DNA from: Tetragonia tetragonoides
Taxonomy: Eukaryota; Streptophyta; Magnoliopsida; Caryophyllales; Aizoaceae
Length of the DNA stretch: 64,000 nucleotides
Reading direction: 5' to 3'
Assembly (NCBI GenBank): GCA_038025085.1
Contig: CM076153.1
Span: 20,435,001-20,499,000 of the forward strand
The notes under the pieces were generated by a model, which was not told the origin of the DNA, searched no databases, and saw nothing but the letters and a program-made list of their open reading frames with translations. Of the stretch, positions 35,172 through 47,732 are shown piece by piece. The position numbers were made by a program, and so were the translations under genes. Numbering within the stretch: position 1 is the stretch's first letter; each line of letters opens with the position of its first letter.

Positions 35172-36142
35172 CTAACGCTTCCACATCGGACCTCTGCATT
35201 TGTAGAAGAAAGATAATTCCTGTGCACACCTACAAACAATACACCTTGGGCCAGCGTCCTCAACTTCAGCATCATAATCTTCACTTTCCTTCCATCCCCG
35301 AGGTGGATCATGCACATTCTTCATAGGACAATGTAAATTTGGATCTCTCATCTTTGATTCTTCTTCTGTACTAGGCGGCCACCATGACCAACAACTAACA
35401 CTCTGCCTGCACTCCACCAAACCATTCCCTTTTATCCTCCTCACTAATATTCCCATCATATCCATTCCTCTAGCCATTAATAAATCATCACCACTTCCCA
35501 AAAGGCAAAGGCTATAAACATACGAAGCGGGCGCATGACCAACATCGGGTGCCATTTCTAATAACAACAACCCATCCTCATGTTCTGGGCTACCTTTGAA
35601 AATATTCATCTGTTTAGGCGAAGAAAATTCATGTCACTTATTTTAACTATTTTAAAAAATCCACAAGGAGTACACAGTAACTTACCATTCCCTCCAAGTA
35701 TATAGCTTCGGGGTTATTTGCTAACAAGCATTTGTGGATTAAATGTAATCCACTTTCACTCGCTAAACATACACCATCTAATGAAATCCTTTGAAGCACA
35801 TAGTTATTCTCTCCAACGTCGTTCAAGTCCTTGCAACTATACATATCATCATAACTTCAATGTTAAGTATGTTTCTAATATATGCACGGTGAGTACTTTG
35901 GGGTGCAAAACCAAATATGAAATGATTTCGATTTGTACATACCTCATTTTCAAATTTGCGTAATCTTTTGATGACGAACAACCAACCAACCGCATAATGT
36001 CTTCGAGTACTTCTATTGGGATATGTTCCATAGATAGCCGTCTACGTTTACCTTTTTCTTCGGCACTATCCATTGAAAGCCCTTCATCTTGCATATGTCT
36101 CTCATACTCAGTTATTTCTAATAATGGTCTTTTGGATGCCAT
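35172..36142 (-). CDS. F-box paralog 2 (subtype A), intact, 262 aa
   Basis: Exons on minus are 36142-35943, 35836-35686 and 35609-35172; the joined frame is 263 codons with no break. The F-box (about residues 39-66, IPIEVLEDIMRLVGCSSSKD) would bind a SKP1-type adaptor in an SCF ubiquitin ligase. The middle holds a Sel1/TPR-like helix pair (NNPEAIYLEGM; LLLLEMAPDVGHAPASYVYS). The C-terminus has a Cys-rich motif, GPRCIVCRCAQELSFFYKC, shared with paralogs 6 and 7. Exon phases equal those of all other cluster members. A TATAAATA box (36185-36192) lies 43-50 bp before the ATG. It resembles At2g35280/At1g67623-type proteins; the substrate is unknown. One of two intact members. Confidence 0.82.
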
Positions 36143-38308
36143 GTTGGGTAATGAAGAATGCAGTTGTATAAGGGAAGGGACGATTATTTATAGGCTAACG
36201 TTGATTTGATTAATTGAATTAAAGAAATATTAATAAAGTATGGATAACATTGATTTTATAAATTCCATCGGTTAGAGGGAACTAAAACCATGGAATGCGG
36301 TTATTTGTAGTCTATCCTTTTGTTTTAACCGTTTTAAAACATTTTTTGTAGTTCACCCGGAACAACAATCAGTACTTTGACAGTTTACTTTGTATATATA
36401 CCACGGCAAGAGTAAGATGTGCCCAAGTACCTGTTCATTTACGGGTTTATTCATAACAATTGACGTATCATAGGCAACATAGCATTACACGTATGCATGT
36501 ATGCACATTTTGAAACCCTAACACCATGCATAACACGTTTGGAGTTGAAATTGAGTGATAAGCATTCTGAAACCCTAACACCATTCCTTATAAACGCGGA
36601 TTGAGTGATAACCATTACGGTCAATCAACAAGATTATCCTACTATGGGTCAAAATTCGCCTTATAGCATGTGTTGTATTTGAAAGAAAGAAGAGCCAACT
36701 AACATTGACCTGTATGGAACCAAAACTCGTTCATTAAGGAGATTTGCCGCCGAACAACTTTAGACATTTTAAACATTTTAAACATTTTAATATTAGCTTT
36801 AGTAGCTGAATGTTGGAAATATAGTTATTTTGTATGAATCGGAAAACTTATAAAAAAATTAAAATGTGAATTTCATTTTATTGTAATATTATTAGTAATT
36901 TAATTAGTTAATGATAATATTGTCATACATTTCTTTTAAATTGAAAGCATGATCACGCACGAGCACGACCATGTTAGAAAGAAGTACGAGCTCGGGCTAC
37001 ACATGGGCATATAATTTGGAGACTAGGTATGAGAGACGTTGGTATTTAAGGGTCACAAGCTTGTAACTGTAAATTGCAGGCCTACGGTCCTAAAAATGGC
37101 CCTAAAAAACACAAATGCTATTCTATTCTAATTTTTGTGACGTTTTGTCAATATGATAACGGTTGGTAGCTTGTATTTATGCTTTTACTTTTTTTTATAG
37201 ATAAGAGTGGCCATAAGGCAAACAGTTCATGAACTGTTCGGGTCGACTCGGTAGAAGGTCGCTTGGGCTCGGTTCAATTAGTAAACGAACAAAACTCAAG
37301 CTTTACGGTGTTCGGCTCGATAGATCGTGAGCGTAAAAGAAACACGCATATTCTACATTTTTCTATTTTCTTCAATATTTTAAAATAACTCATGTTTGTT
37401 TTTCCAAATAATTTTCTTAAAACATCAAATAATTTTCTTGAAACATCAAATTTTTCAATTTATATTTTCGTATACCTAATTAGCATTGTCATTGAGTGAA
37501 CAAACATTATTAGCCATAAAGAGTTCGAGCTCGAGTTTGGTAATTTTTAATGAAGGCAATCTTGAGCTCAAATTTTATGGCTCAGACTCAGGCTTAACTC
37601 CTTCACGTCTTCCACTTCTCCATGAACTCTTTAGTTTTATTTGTATTTATTTCTTTTGTTTAGACAGTTGTTTTATGAACTTTATTTTAAGTAAGTATAT
37701 ATTTCGTGTGTGAGAGTGGGCATGGGACGACACGAGTCCAAAACATGACAAGAATAAGCACCGCACAGCACGAAACATTCTTTAGCTGCGACATTAGTTT
37801 TATTGAAAAAGTACCAATACATATGAAATTACCGTTCCTAATTTATGTTTTATCTTAATAAGAAAATATTGAAAAATAAATTATATATCACTTTACTAAT
37901 ACAATAAAACAAGATTATTTCCAACCTCTAAATATTAATCAATCACATGTTACAGCATTTTAAAATATCATAAATTACAGTCAAAGTGTTCACTCAATTA
38001 GCACCAAAAAAATCTGTTCCATCCGATACCGTGTTGAAATTGAAAGCAGGTTTAAAGACTGTCAAACTTGCATTGTTCCAATACAAACATCATTATACTG
38101 ACAGATGTAGACTAAGCAAGAAATACAAAAAGTCCCATCTAAGAACACTGTCCTCTCCTAACCCTCCATACCAACTACCCCTGTATTAATTTTTGAATAC
38201 CAAGGGTTTTTTTTTACTCCCTTACTTGATAGGATCAATAATTCTTACCTTTTCCCCACTGAGAGTTATAATTTTCAACCTCCCAAACGAATAAAAAACT
38301 GAAAATCC
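36143..38308. other. Interval between F-box paralogs 2 and 3
   Basis: No gene was recognised over more than 2 kb. 36940-37330 contains GAGCTCGGGCT- and GGCTCGGTTC-rich pieces similar to hAT-type MITEs such as the one at 40621, and 37715-37760 has an ACGACACGAGT repeat-like piece. The paralogs on either side are transcribed away from it. Confidence 0.4.
36185..36192 (-). promoter_or_regulatory. TATA box of F-box paralog 2
   Basis: TATAAATA on the minus strand, 43-50 bp upstream of the ATG at 36142. This implies a very short 5' untranslated region. Confidence 0.55.
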
Positions 38309-39883
38309 ATGGCTGAAAATGAAATGGTGGAGATGACATCTGTAACTAAGCTTCCCAATGATATGTTGAGGGAGATAATTTGGAGGGTCGCGACGGATTC
38401 GTGCAAAGACTATTTTAGTTTAACTTCAAGGTATGTTACTTGAACATTCTTTTTACATAATTTGTTATTTTTGGCCACCTATTTCTTAATTTTGATTCCA
38501 CATAAAAGGGTCAGATTTATGTATGCATATATGTGTTAATTTGAAAATTATGATTTTCGAATTGTTGACACTCGTTATTCGGATACAACACCCACAAAAT
38601 TGTAGTTAAAAACTGGGCTCAAATTTGCCCAATTATCTTGTAGTATGGAGTATAAGTTATTATAAAAATTGTGAAGATTTGATGCTTCATAACAAAAATT
38701 GTGTCTAACTTCCCGGGATCTAATTACACGAACCATGGATAGTTTTGCATGTTTTACAGTTTATCATGTTATTGTAAATTATTGAATTCCAACCAATTTG
38801 TTTTAAATTGTTCAGGACTTTATACTTTTGAAGTTGTTTAACATTTGGAGAAATTCCAGATTTTTGAAATGTGTCCACGTATTTCTTTAGGAACAACCGT
38901 AACATTTTTGGCATCATTTTCATTATCGCCGCCTGAACTGCGTTAAATTTTGATGTATGGTTACCTCAATTTGGCTTTTCTCTTAGAGTTATGCAATATA
39001 CAAAAAAATTGTGTTTATAATCTCTGTATTCATACCCAAAAAAATAGTGTATGAATCTCTGTATTCATACAAAAAAATTGTGTTTATAATCTCTGTATTC
39101 ATACATGACCTGAAGTTTGACTACATTTGTGTTCAATTAATTCTGGTTATAATTTCTTTATTCATTCATGTCCATTATATTTTACATTTGAATTAGAATG
39201 CCAGATCTAATATTTATAATTAATTGTTCATAGTTGCAAAATAATGAAGAAGCTTCGTACCTCCAAGAAAAATTATCGTAACGTGAGGTGGAACAACTTT
39301 TACAAGACTCGAGTCTTCCGCAACAACAAATGTGGTTATTTTTATCGAAGTGTTTGAAAAAGGATATCCCTGACGCCATGTACTTCAAAGGAATGGTAAG
39401 ACATTCATCAAATATTTTTGGCAATATTAAGGGTTGGTTGTTACAACTAATATGAGTTTGACTACATTTCTGTTCAATGTTTTGCAGTTCTATTTCTTTA
39501 GGTGTATGAGTAAGAGGTTGGGTGAGGAGTGGTTGGACCGTGCGTATGACCATGGCCATGCCTTTGCAGAATACATTCTAAGCATAATCTATCTCCTATC
39601 TAACGATGACCAGAAGTTCAAAGATGGAATCTTGATGGTGGCTGACGCTTATGATAAATTGGGTGAGGATGGTTTTCAAGCGGTGCGAAGCACCCTTTCT
39701 CCTTATAAGGCTAGTTGGTTGTCTAAATTGACGTTGTATTGGCCAACACTTGATCCAAACGACTGTTTGGACGAACTGTTGAAGAAATTTGTGAAGCTAT
39801 GTAGGCGTGAGTTAAGTTTTTTTGCTCAGTTTCTGGACAAACCTAACTTCCACGAATACTATTCGATCAACTGCCTAGCATGA
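38309..39883 (+). pseudogene. F-box paralog 3 (subtype B), one frameshift
   Basis: Exons are 38309-38430 (122 nt), 39234-39395 and 39488-39883. Exon 1 encodes the F-box (KLPNDMLREIIWRVATDSCKD). Exon 2 begins with the family T-TGC and ends DAMYFKGM, but near 39297 in a run of T one base is missing relative to its relatives (162 nt, not 163), so the frame is lost unless this is a sequencing error. Exon 3 is fully open: GHAFAEYILSIIYLL, LMVADAYDKLGEDG and CRRELSFFAQFL. It is the least damaged subtype B copy. Fate depends on that one base. Confidence 0.78.
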
Positions 39884-40612
39884 AGCCATTAGTTGTGCTC
39901 ATTTATTATTATTTTGAGATCCCTTGCCTTGTTTTGCTACTAGTTATTTATGTAGTAGGGTGAATTTGGCTAAACAATGTTCCTGAATCTTTTAAGTGGG
40001 GGGACTTTTGTATCCTTATGAATGTAATACACATGCAGAAATGCATAGGTATTAATTGATGTGAATTCCATTGAAATTTTCACGTCTTCTATATGACCAT
40101 TAACCCTGCGTTCAATTTACGACACCTGAACAATCAACTTAAAATAAAGGTTTACAAATAAAGTGACAGCTGCACGATTTTCACATTAGTGATAATTGTT
40201 GTTACTACATAATTGGAAAGAGCTCTTTTGATAATGTCCTTAAAGTGTCTGATAATCGTTGATTCATCATTGTTCCCTAATTAAGAGTAAGTAAGGATGT
40301 GTGTCGCCAAATACAAAACGTTGATCTCAATCAAAGTACATGTTTGATAATGACAAATGAGAAATATTACATTCCTTTTGTTAGTAGTACAAGGTACACA
40401 AGAGGGGGTGGGGGGTTGAATTGTGTTACTCCAAATTTGCGGAATTCAAAACAAGTATAAAAGAACTAGAATTAAAGCACTCACGATATTTGTGGAAAAC
40501 CCTTTGCAACTGAAAAAAGATAAAAAAAAAAGCACCGCCCGAAGGATTTTAAAGACTACTTCAATTCTTTTATTAAGAGAATAGTAGAAGTCGATGAAGT
40601 TAGCTCTAACGC
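39884..40612. other. Interval after F-box paralog 3
   Basis: 3' untranslated region and AT-rich intergenic DNA. No coding sequence was recognised. Confidence 0.4.
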
Positions 40613-40620
40613 ACTCGAAT

Positions 40621-41097
40621 TAGGGTGTAACCAAGCCGAGACGAGCCCTAGCCGCCCCTGGCTCGAAGCTAGGGTCGGTTTGTTTAGGGTCCCTCGGGGT
40701 CGGCTCGAAGCTCGGCGAGCCGGAGTAGTTAAGGCTCCGGCTCGGCTTGGTTTAGACTCGTGGCTCGGCTCTGCTCAGTTCGGCTCAACTCGTATTCACA
40801 CTCGCCATTAAAAATGTTATAAAAGTAGATCGATTTAAAACATTTTTCAATAGAATTTGACTACAAATGTTCATTTACAAGTTACAAAATCAAAAAACCC
40901 TAAAAAAAATATGAATTTCTATAAATATTCATTCGTCTTATTCAAAATAGAGGGGAAACTAAAATGAAACAACCCAATCGAGCCAACCGAGGCGAGCCAT
41001 AGTAAGCTTGGGCTCGGCTCGAAAAGCATTCGAGCCGAGCTTTGACCGAGCCGAGCCCAAGGCCTCACCAAACCGGCTCGACTCAGTTACACCCCTA
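40621..41097. mobile_element. hAT-type MITE, 477 bp, with 8-bp target duplication
   Basis: The ends are inverted: TAGGGTGTAACCAAGCCGAG on the left and the complement of GTTACACCCCTA on the right. The flanks are ACTCGAAT (40613-40620) and ACTCGAAC (41098-41105), an 8-bp duplication with one mismatch, as made by hAT transposases. The inside is rich in GGCTCGGCTCG motifs in both orientations and an AT-rich core. No coding sequence. Confidence 0.88.
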
Positions 41098-41105
41098 ACT
41101 CGAAC

Positions 41106-42283
41106 ACTCGTCCAACCCAAACGCACTTACAAACTCTTCTAAGCCAAACGCGCTTAGGCACTCACCCAAGCCAGTCTCTGAATAACTGACTCTTGCTGTC
41201 CTAATCAATGGAACAATGTTTACCTTGATGAACTTCAATAAGTGGAAATGTACAATATAAACCTGTAGCTTTGCAATGAATAACCCATGAAACTTATAGC
41301 TATTAGGAGTAAAATGAAAAGGTAAACTTGAATAAGTTTTAAAGTAAAATCAACTTCTTTTTATAGGCATAACTTTGGATTAGTGGATTTTCTACTCCTC
41401 AAGTTTCCTAAAGCAGTCCCAATCCGGTAAATCTAATACAATTTGCTAATTAACAAACAAGACGTGGCAATATTTGGCAATTAACAAACAGCGTATAGCG
41501 GAGACTCGATAGCGGCTTTATTTAGCAGACTTGACTACAAGATTCTATTAGTAGATTTCACCAAGTGATTGTATTAGCTTATTTGTATAAATATGTGTCG
41601 TAAATTAGCTGATCTCTATAAATGTGGATAATTTGGACCTTTCTTTAATACTTAGAATCCGCTTACTCACAAAAGCTGATTTTTTAGTGGATTGGAAATT
41701 ACCGGATTCACCCCAATTCGTTAATTTAATCGCTGATAACCAAACATTTTGAAAATAGGGAATTTTGTAGTCAAATCTTGTAAAGTAACCCCAATCCGTT
41801 AATATTCATACAAACCGCTAAATCTGATTAAAATCGTTTATATATATATTTTATGACCTTCAAAGTATTGTCATAATATTGTTAAATATTTCTAGAAATG
41901 GAAATGAGTTTATCAAGTGAATGAGCTGAACATTAATTTAAGTCAATACCGTGTTCAAATTTAAATCACATTTAAACACTTTGAAAAATGCATTGTCTTG
42001 ATTGTTTCAACGAAAACATAAAATACTGACTTATTGGGAGTAAGCATTAAATACAAAATTTCTCGTGTTAAATGACAGTCCATTGGACTCGTTTACCAGT
42101 TGTAGACCCTCACTCTACCCCTTGTATTATCAAACCAAAAAATAAATCCATCCCTTCTGTAAATAATTTCAATAGCAAGGGTTTATTTGTTATCCCTTAA
42201 TTGAAAAGATTAAACACTCATTTCTTTTTTCCCCTTCTTATCTGTCCCAAGTGTGTTGGACGGAAATTTCAGTGAATGTCATC
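41106..42283. other. Interval upstream of F-box paralog 4
   Basis: 41500-41760 carries an inverted copy of the repeat family seen at 44239 and 44801 (GATTGTATTAGCTTATTTG; CCTTTCTTTAATACTTAGAATCCGC). The rest shows no gene and includes the promoter of paralog 4. Confidence 0.45.
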
Positions 42284-43649
42284 ATGGCTGATAAAAATAT
42301 GGTGGTGATAACTCCTCTAAATGATCTTGACAATGATGTGTTGAGGGAGATAATCGGGAGGGTGGCGGAGGATTCGTTGAAGGATTATTTGAGTTTAACG
42401 TCAAGGTAAATAAAACACTCATTGTTTTTACACAATATATCATTCTGCCCTGGTTTTTATAAAAATTTTATCCACATATCACTATCAGATATATTTATGC
42501 ATATGTGTGATAATTTTACATAGTTGAATTCAGTGATGGATTCGATTGAACACCTTTAGGTTGATTATAACTAAGGTTATGAAATTCGCCGTTTTATATT
42601 GTTGTATGAATGATGGTTAGTAACCAATACTTACTTTGGACAATGTTATTTTTGAATCTTTTGTACGAAATGGATCACAAAGTTTGAGGAAATAAAACTA
42701 AATTGGGATTTCTTATTTATTGGGTAACAATGAAAGTCTTCTAACACGCTCTTATCGTGTTTAATCAGAACAACCATAAGATAAACCTAACCCATAAACA
42801 CACCATGCCTGACAGATTTGCAATCTATTTTGCTCTTGACATTACTAATTTTTTTTATGTTTATAATATCACTAAAATATTCGAGTAAACATTAATTTTA
42901 TGTTTATAATATCTGTATTCTAAAATATCTGTATTCATATATAAATTGCTTTATAGTAATCATCTGAAGTAGAAAGCGTGTTTTAAGAATCTTTAAAACT
43001 TGTTGATAGTTGCAAAAAATTGAAGAAAATTGGTAAGGAGAAAAATATCGTTCGGAAAGTCAGGTGGAACGATATTGAAAAGAGCCCTCTGCACAACACA
43101 CCAATGTGGGATCTTTTAACATTGTGTGAAAAGAAACATAACCCATACGCCATGTACTTCAAAGGAATGGTAAGAATTTCATTGAATCAAATTTTATTTT
43201 CACACTATAAAGCATTTGTTGCAACATCTAATTAAAATCGGACTGCATTTGTGTGACTTGTTTTGTAGTGTTACTATTTTAAGTATTTGAGGATGCATTT
43301 GAGTGAAAAATGCTTAAAACTTGCATATCAGCATGGCCATGAGAGCGCAAAATACATATTGAGCTTAATCTACCTCCTCGCGGACAATGAGGCTAAGTTT
43401 AGTGATGCCTTGTTGATGATGGCTTCTGCTTACGACAAGTTGGGTGAAGATGGTTTACAAGGTGAGAAGCACCTTTAGTTTTTATAAGTCAACTTGGATG
43501 CGTCCAAAGGTTTTCTCTTGGCCAAAACTTGATCCAAAGGAATGTTTGGACGAACCCTCAAAAAAATTGTTATGCTATGTAGGTGTGAGTTGAGTCATTT
43601 CGCTGAGTTTTTGGGCAACAAGCGCTACCGCAAATTCTATATGGACTGA
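42284..43649 (+). pseudogene. F-box paralog 4 (subtype B), two frameshifts
   Basis: Exons are 42284-42405 (122 nt), 43010-43169 (160 nt) and 43269-43649. Exons 1 and 2 are intact, with F-box DLDNDVLREIIGRVAEDSLKD and NPYAMYFKGM. In exon 3 the frame is lost at about 43460, where two bases are missing (paralog 3 has QAVRS). A second shift follows near 43565 before LCRCELSHFAEFL, which restores the family end. The truncated reading product would lack the last 60 or so residues. Confidence 0.8.
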
Positions 43650-44238
43650 ACGTTTGGCAATTGTATGAAAGTTTAGGTTTCTGATGGCATTTTTTTGATT
43701 TTAAATACCCTCCCTTTTTTGTTCATCATTTTTCATTAGGACAGTTTTTATGGGGTGGGGTGTGAATATGTTGTATGTAGGAACAACCTCTTAAGTGTTA
43801 TATGAATTGAATATAATTAATATAAATATAAAGTAGAAGTTGTATATGTAGTGTAATATACTCTGATAGTGTTAGGTGTAGTTATTCGCAGCTATTATCG
43901 AGTATCGTTGTTACTTTATAAAGCAGTTTAAATGGTTAAAATACCAGTTTTAGTAGAACTGTTGTGCTGTGAAGTTATTGATAACTCTAGGGTAATGCAA
44001 AACAGTGAGACACCATATGACACCATACAAGTAGTGGAGTAAAACAAAAAAATGAGAGCTCCCTTTACAAGTAGTGGACTAAAACTTTCGACTTACATAT
44101 TAACAATTAAATAATAGTATTATAATAATATGATGATCGATTTAAAAAATGAATCATAATAGGACGGCTCAAAATAAAGGTCATTGTAACTTAAGGTTTG
44201 TTTTATTGATATTGAAAATGAGGTACAATCTCAAATAT

Positions 44239-44390
44239 CTAATTATTAAAGAAAGGACATAATCATCCACATTTACATCAATCAGCTAATTTACCAAACA
44301 CATTTATACAAATCAGCTTAAACTATCCTTCGGTCAAATCCACTAATACAATCCTCTATTCAAATCTGCTAATGGAATACGGTACAATCT
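44239..44390 (+). repeat. MITE-like repeat family member
   Basis: Begins CTAATTATTAAAGAAAGGAC and runs through CATTTACATCAATCAGCTAA to TCAAATCTGCTAATGGAA. It is nearly the same as 44801-44941, 562 bp further right. Confidence 0.75.
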
Positions 44391-44800
44391 CAAATTTCGT
44401 CATATGGTTCGATCACTACTCTTGACTTTGATTGGATTGACTTAACAAAGGGCCAAACTCCACCCTTGATCCAAAGATATTTGATTTGAGTTGTTGAACA
44501 ACAGTCAGAATTTACTTCATCTCGTTGAAAGGTTTCACTTGATTTATTGAAATGAAACACGGGATGGATATGAGTCGAACAGAATACTCTTAAGAGAGAG
44601 TAGAGAGCATTTCGTATATAGCGGATTGTATCAAAATTTGATGATTGAAGTAACTTTAGAGGTTTTGACTAGAATTAAATCCGCTAATTTAAGGTGACTA
44701 GAATTAGATCTGCTAAATTAAGGTGTTTGGTTCATAGCGGATTGGGTTCAAACCACTAATTTAGTATTCCCTAAAAATAGCATTTTAAAGTTAGCGGATT

Positions 44801-44941
44801 CTAATTATTAAAGAAAGGACATAATCATCCACATTTACATCAATCAGCTCATTTACCAGACACATTTATACAAACCAGCGTAAACAATCCTTTGGTCAAA
44901 TCCACTAATACAATCCTCTTTTCAAATCTGCTAATGGAACC
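44801..44941 (+). repeat. MITE-like repeat family member, direct copy
   Basis: Same sequence as 44239-44390 with a few substitutions. The sequence between the copies carries inverted AGCGGATT/AATCCGCT pieces, so the pair may be two ends or two insertions of one element. Confidence 0.75.
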
Positions 44942-46003
44942 CAGTATCAAACTTAATGAGAGTGAATGCATCAAATGATCTTCCCTTCAAATTGACTATT
45001 TTCGAAAAGTATTCTACTTTGTGGGACGGACGGACTACAACAAAATTCTTTTTAAAATGCCTTTTAGCATTAATGTTATAAACTAATTTGATTAATATTG
45101 GTATTTAATTCAACCACAATTATTATTCATAGTTAGACTTTTGACCGATTTAGTTTCAGACATGCCTACACATTATCATAATGATCGATGTAATTGAATA
45201 TGATTAATATTTTATGGATGAATCACATGTAAGCATTAGCTAAAATTGAAAGTAGTTCTAGTTAAGGGTGTATTCGGTAGGGGTCAGTACCTGATATTGA
45301 AAATGGATTCACCAGTTCCTAATTTGTATTAAATTCAATTTCAAATGGTTCCTCCGTTTTATAAATCTTAGTAATTGGAATTGGATGCATCGATTGTGGC
45401 TTAGAAGTTTATTATTACAAATTTTTCTATCTCCTTATAAAAAGATATTTTGGAGTGAAACTGGATACCATAAATTGAGGTTTCCCAGATTTGGTTTAAT
45501 AATTATAAAACCCTAATCCGTAATTTAGGCGTTCGGCCACATTCGGGTGAATTATTATGTTTAATAACGCACCATACCCTTTTTTGACCGGTTGATAATG
45601 TAGTTTACCGTTGTTCTTCTAAACCGGTTGATAAGTAGACCAATGTTGAGATAACTGACAATCAAAGTTATCGTTGTTCCAAGAAAAGATAACGAATCCT
45701 ACTAATGGTGTGGTGAAATGGATCGTCAGGAGTAAAATGAAAAAGTAAAGTCAAATCTGCAATAAACAGACGACTACTGAGATAAAGCATTAGTCACATC
45801 AAATGAATAAACCTCCTCTATGTAAACATTATTAAAATACGGTTGTACCCCTGCTTAAACAAAGACATAATGTTAATAATAAATACTTTTTCTTGGAACG
45901 CTGTTATAAATGCCTTTTCAATTCCCCAGTCCCCATCCCCACATCCTCTCTTTCATCAGTGTCTTCATCTAAATCTCACCTAGGCTAATTTAAACAACGC
46001 AAA

Positions 46004-47196
46004 ATGGCGACGCAAGTTGAAAACAAAATCCATCACTCCAGTGCTACTGAGGAGGAATTCGGCAAAGCATCAATTGGTAACATGTCTCTCACAAATCTAA
46101 CTAAAGAAATGTTGATGGATATAATGGAGAGGTTGACAAAGGATTCCTGCAGGGATTATTTGAGTCTTAGGTCAAGGTAATGTGTTGAATCTTATTGATT
46201 TCATTGAATTCATGTTGTAGATTCTGATATTCTGATATTTGGAAAATTTAGAAAATAAGTAAAAATTCACTTGTAACAGAATTAAAGTAAAAATAAATTT
46301 AAATGTATAGTTTGATGTATGTTGATATCCTCGAAAAGACAATCGGACATCTGTGAAATCTCTTCATTTACTTGTTCAACCCCATTATCTTTATTATGTT
46401 CACAAATAATGATATTTTTGTCGTAACAATGGATAACACAAAATGTTGAATTGTTTATTTTTTTATATTTTTTCCATGAAAATGGACCCTGAATTTCCGA
46501 CAATGGTTTGTCAATTATGATAGATGGTCATTCATTATTTATCATATTCAATAATCCTTTCTCCAGTTCTAAGTCACTGAATAAGCTTGGCCTACACAAA
46601 GATATCCTTACAAAAGTTAGATGGAATAATGTGAATAAGAACTTCTTTCACTGCCCTGAAATGGCCAACCTGTTAAACCTATGCCTCGACGAGAAGAATC
46701 CTAACGCTTACTACTCCGTGGGGATGGTATGAATTGCAACAATTCAATTAGTACTCTTATTTGATTGGAAATAAATGTGTCAATGCTATTTAAAATTCAA
46801 CTTATTTTTCGTTATTGGGTTTGCAGTTTTATTATTTTCACTGTTGCGCAATAAAATCAAGCTTTCAGTGGTTAAAAATATGTCGTTGATGCTGGTCACG
46901 CTAGGGCAGAGTACATGTTTAGCATGCTCAACATTGTAAGTGGAGAACCAAATAAATTTCTGGACGCTGTCTACATGCTAGTCTCCGCTTGTGACAAGAT
47001 GGGGGACGATGGTTTAAGAGAAATGAGAGAAAGCATGCATTGTTATGTAACAATTTGGCTGATTAGAGTGAAGCATTTCCGGTGGCCTGAGCTAGCGTGT
47101 AAGCACGAACCCCATCTATGCCCTATTTCCAAATGTAGGCGTGAAGTCAAGAATTTCGCAAAGTTAGTGGGTAGCAAGAAGTTCTTAGAATATTGA
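46004..47196 (+). pseudogene. F-box paralog 5 (subtype B), one frameshift
   Basis: Exons are 46004-46176 (173 nt, longer N-terminus), 46567-46726 (160 nt) and 46827-47196. The F-box is NLTKEMLMDIMERLTKDSCRD. Exon 2 reads LGLHKDILTKVRWNNVNKN and ends NPNAYYSVGM. In exon 3 one extra A in an A-run near 46877 breaks the frame, after which DAGHARAEYMFSMLNIV and CRREVKNFAKLV are intact to the stop at 47196. As in paralog 3, a single homopolymer base decides whether it is a pseudogene. Confidence 0.78.
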
Positions 47197-47732
47197 GTAA
47201 TGCTCTTTTAATCATTTTGCACAAGGATGGTAATTATGTCCATGGCACAAGAATGAAACTCAAACATCTGTGTACCTAAGGAACCATTGTTTTGTTATTT
47301 TATATTGCCCCTGCCTTTCTTATTAAGCTGTTATTATGGAAGAGTGGTAATGATTTTAATGTACGCAGGTGGTGGGAACAATTTGTTATCCATCCGCTGT
47401 TTTATGCTTAAACTTGTTGGTTATGAAAGTTTATTTAACATTTTGCAGTAACAACGCTATTATCGTGTTATTATTCTGTACATACATAGTCCCAACTGCC
47501 AAGTACATTAACTTCGGATACTTACAACTTGAAAGGATACTAATGTTGTAATACCATGTACTTAATTTAAACATAAATAGAAATAATTATACATAATACA
47601 TGTAAGTTTGACAGTAACTGGAAATGACACAAACCCTATCTTTGTAATCACTTGTCCAAAACCTAAGAAACATAATAGTTGTTACTAATAATTTGTAAGT
47701 AAAATTATAATTAAGACTTGGTATCATTGCGA
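47197..47732. other. Convergent interval between F-box paralogs 5 and 6
   Basis: Both neighbours end here, so it holds two 3' regions. A TGTGTTATTATTCTGTACATA-like polyadenylation-rich sequence is present. No gene was seen. Confidence 0.4.

Larger units (their letters stand above)
43650..46003. other. Repeat-rich interval between F-box paralogs 4 and 5
   Basis: Apart from the direct repeats at 44239 and 44801 and GCGGATT-rich sequence between them, no gene or known element was recognised. 45260-45600 has sequence resembling other plant MITE ends but without clear borders. Confidence 0.4.
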
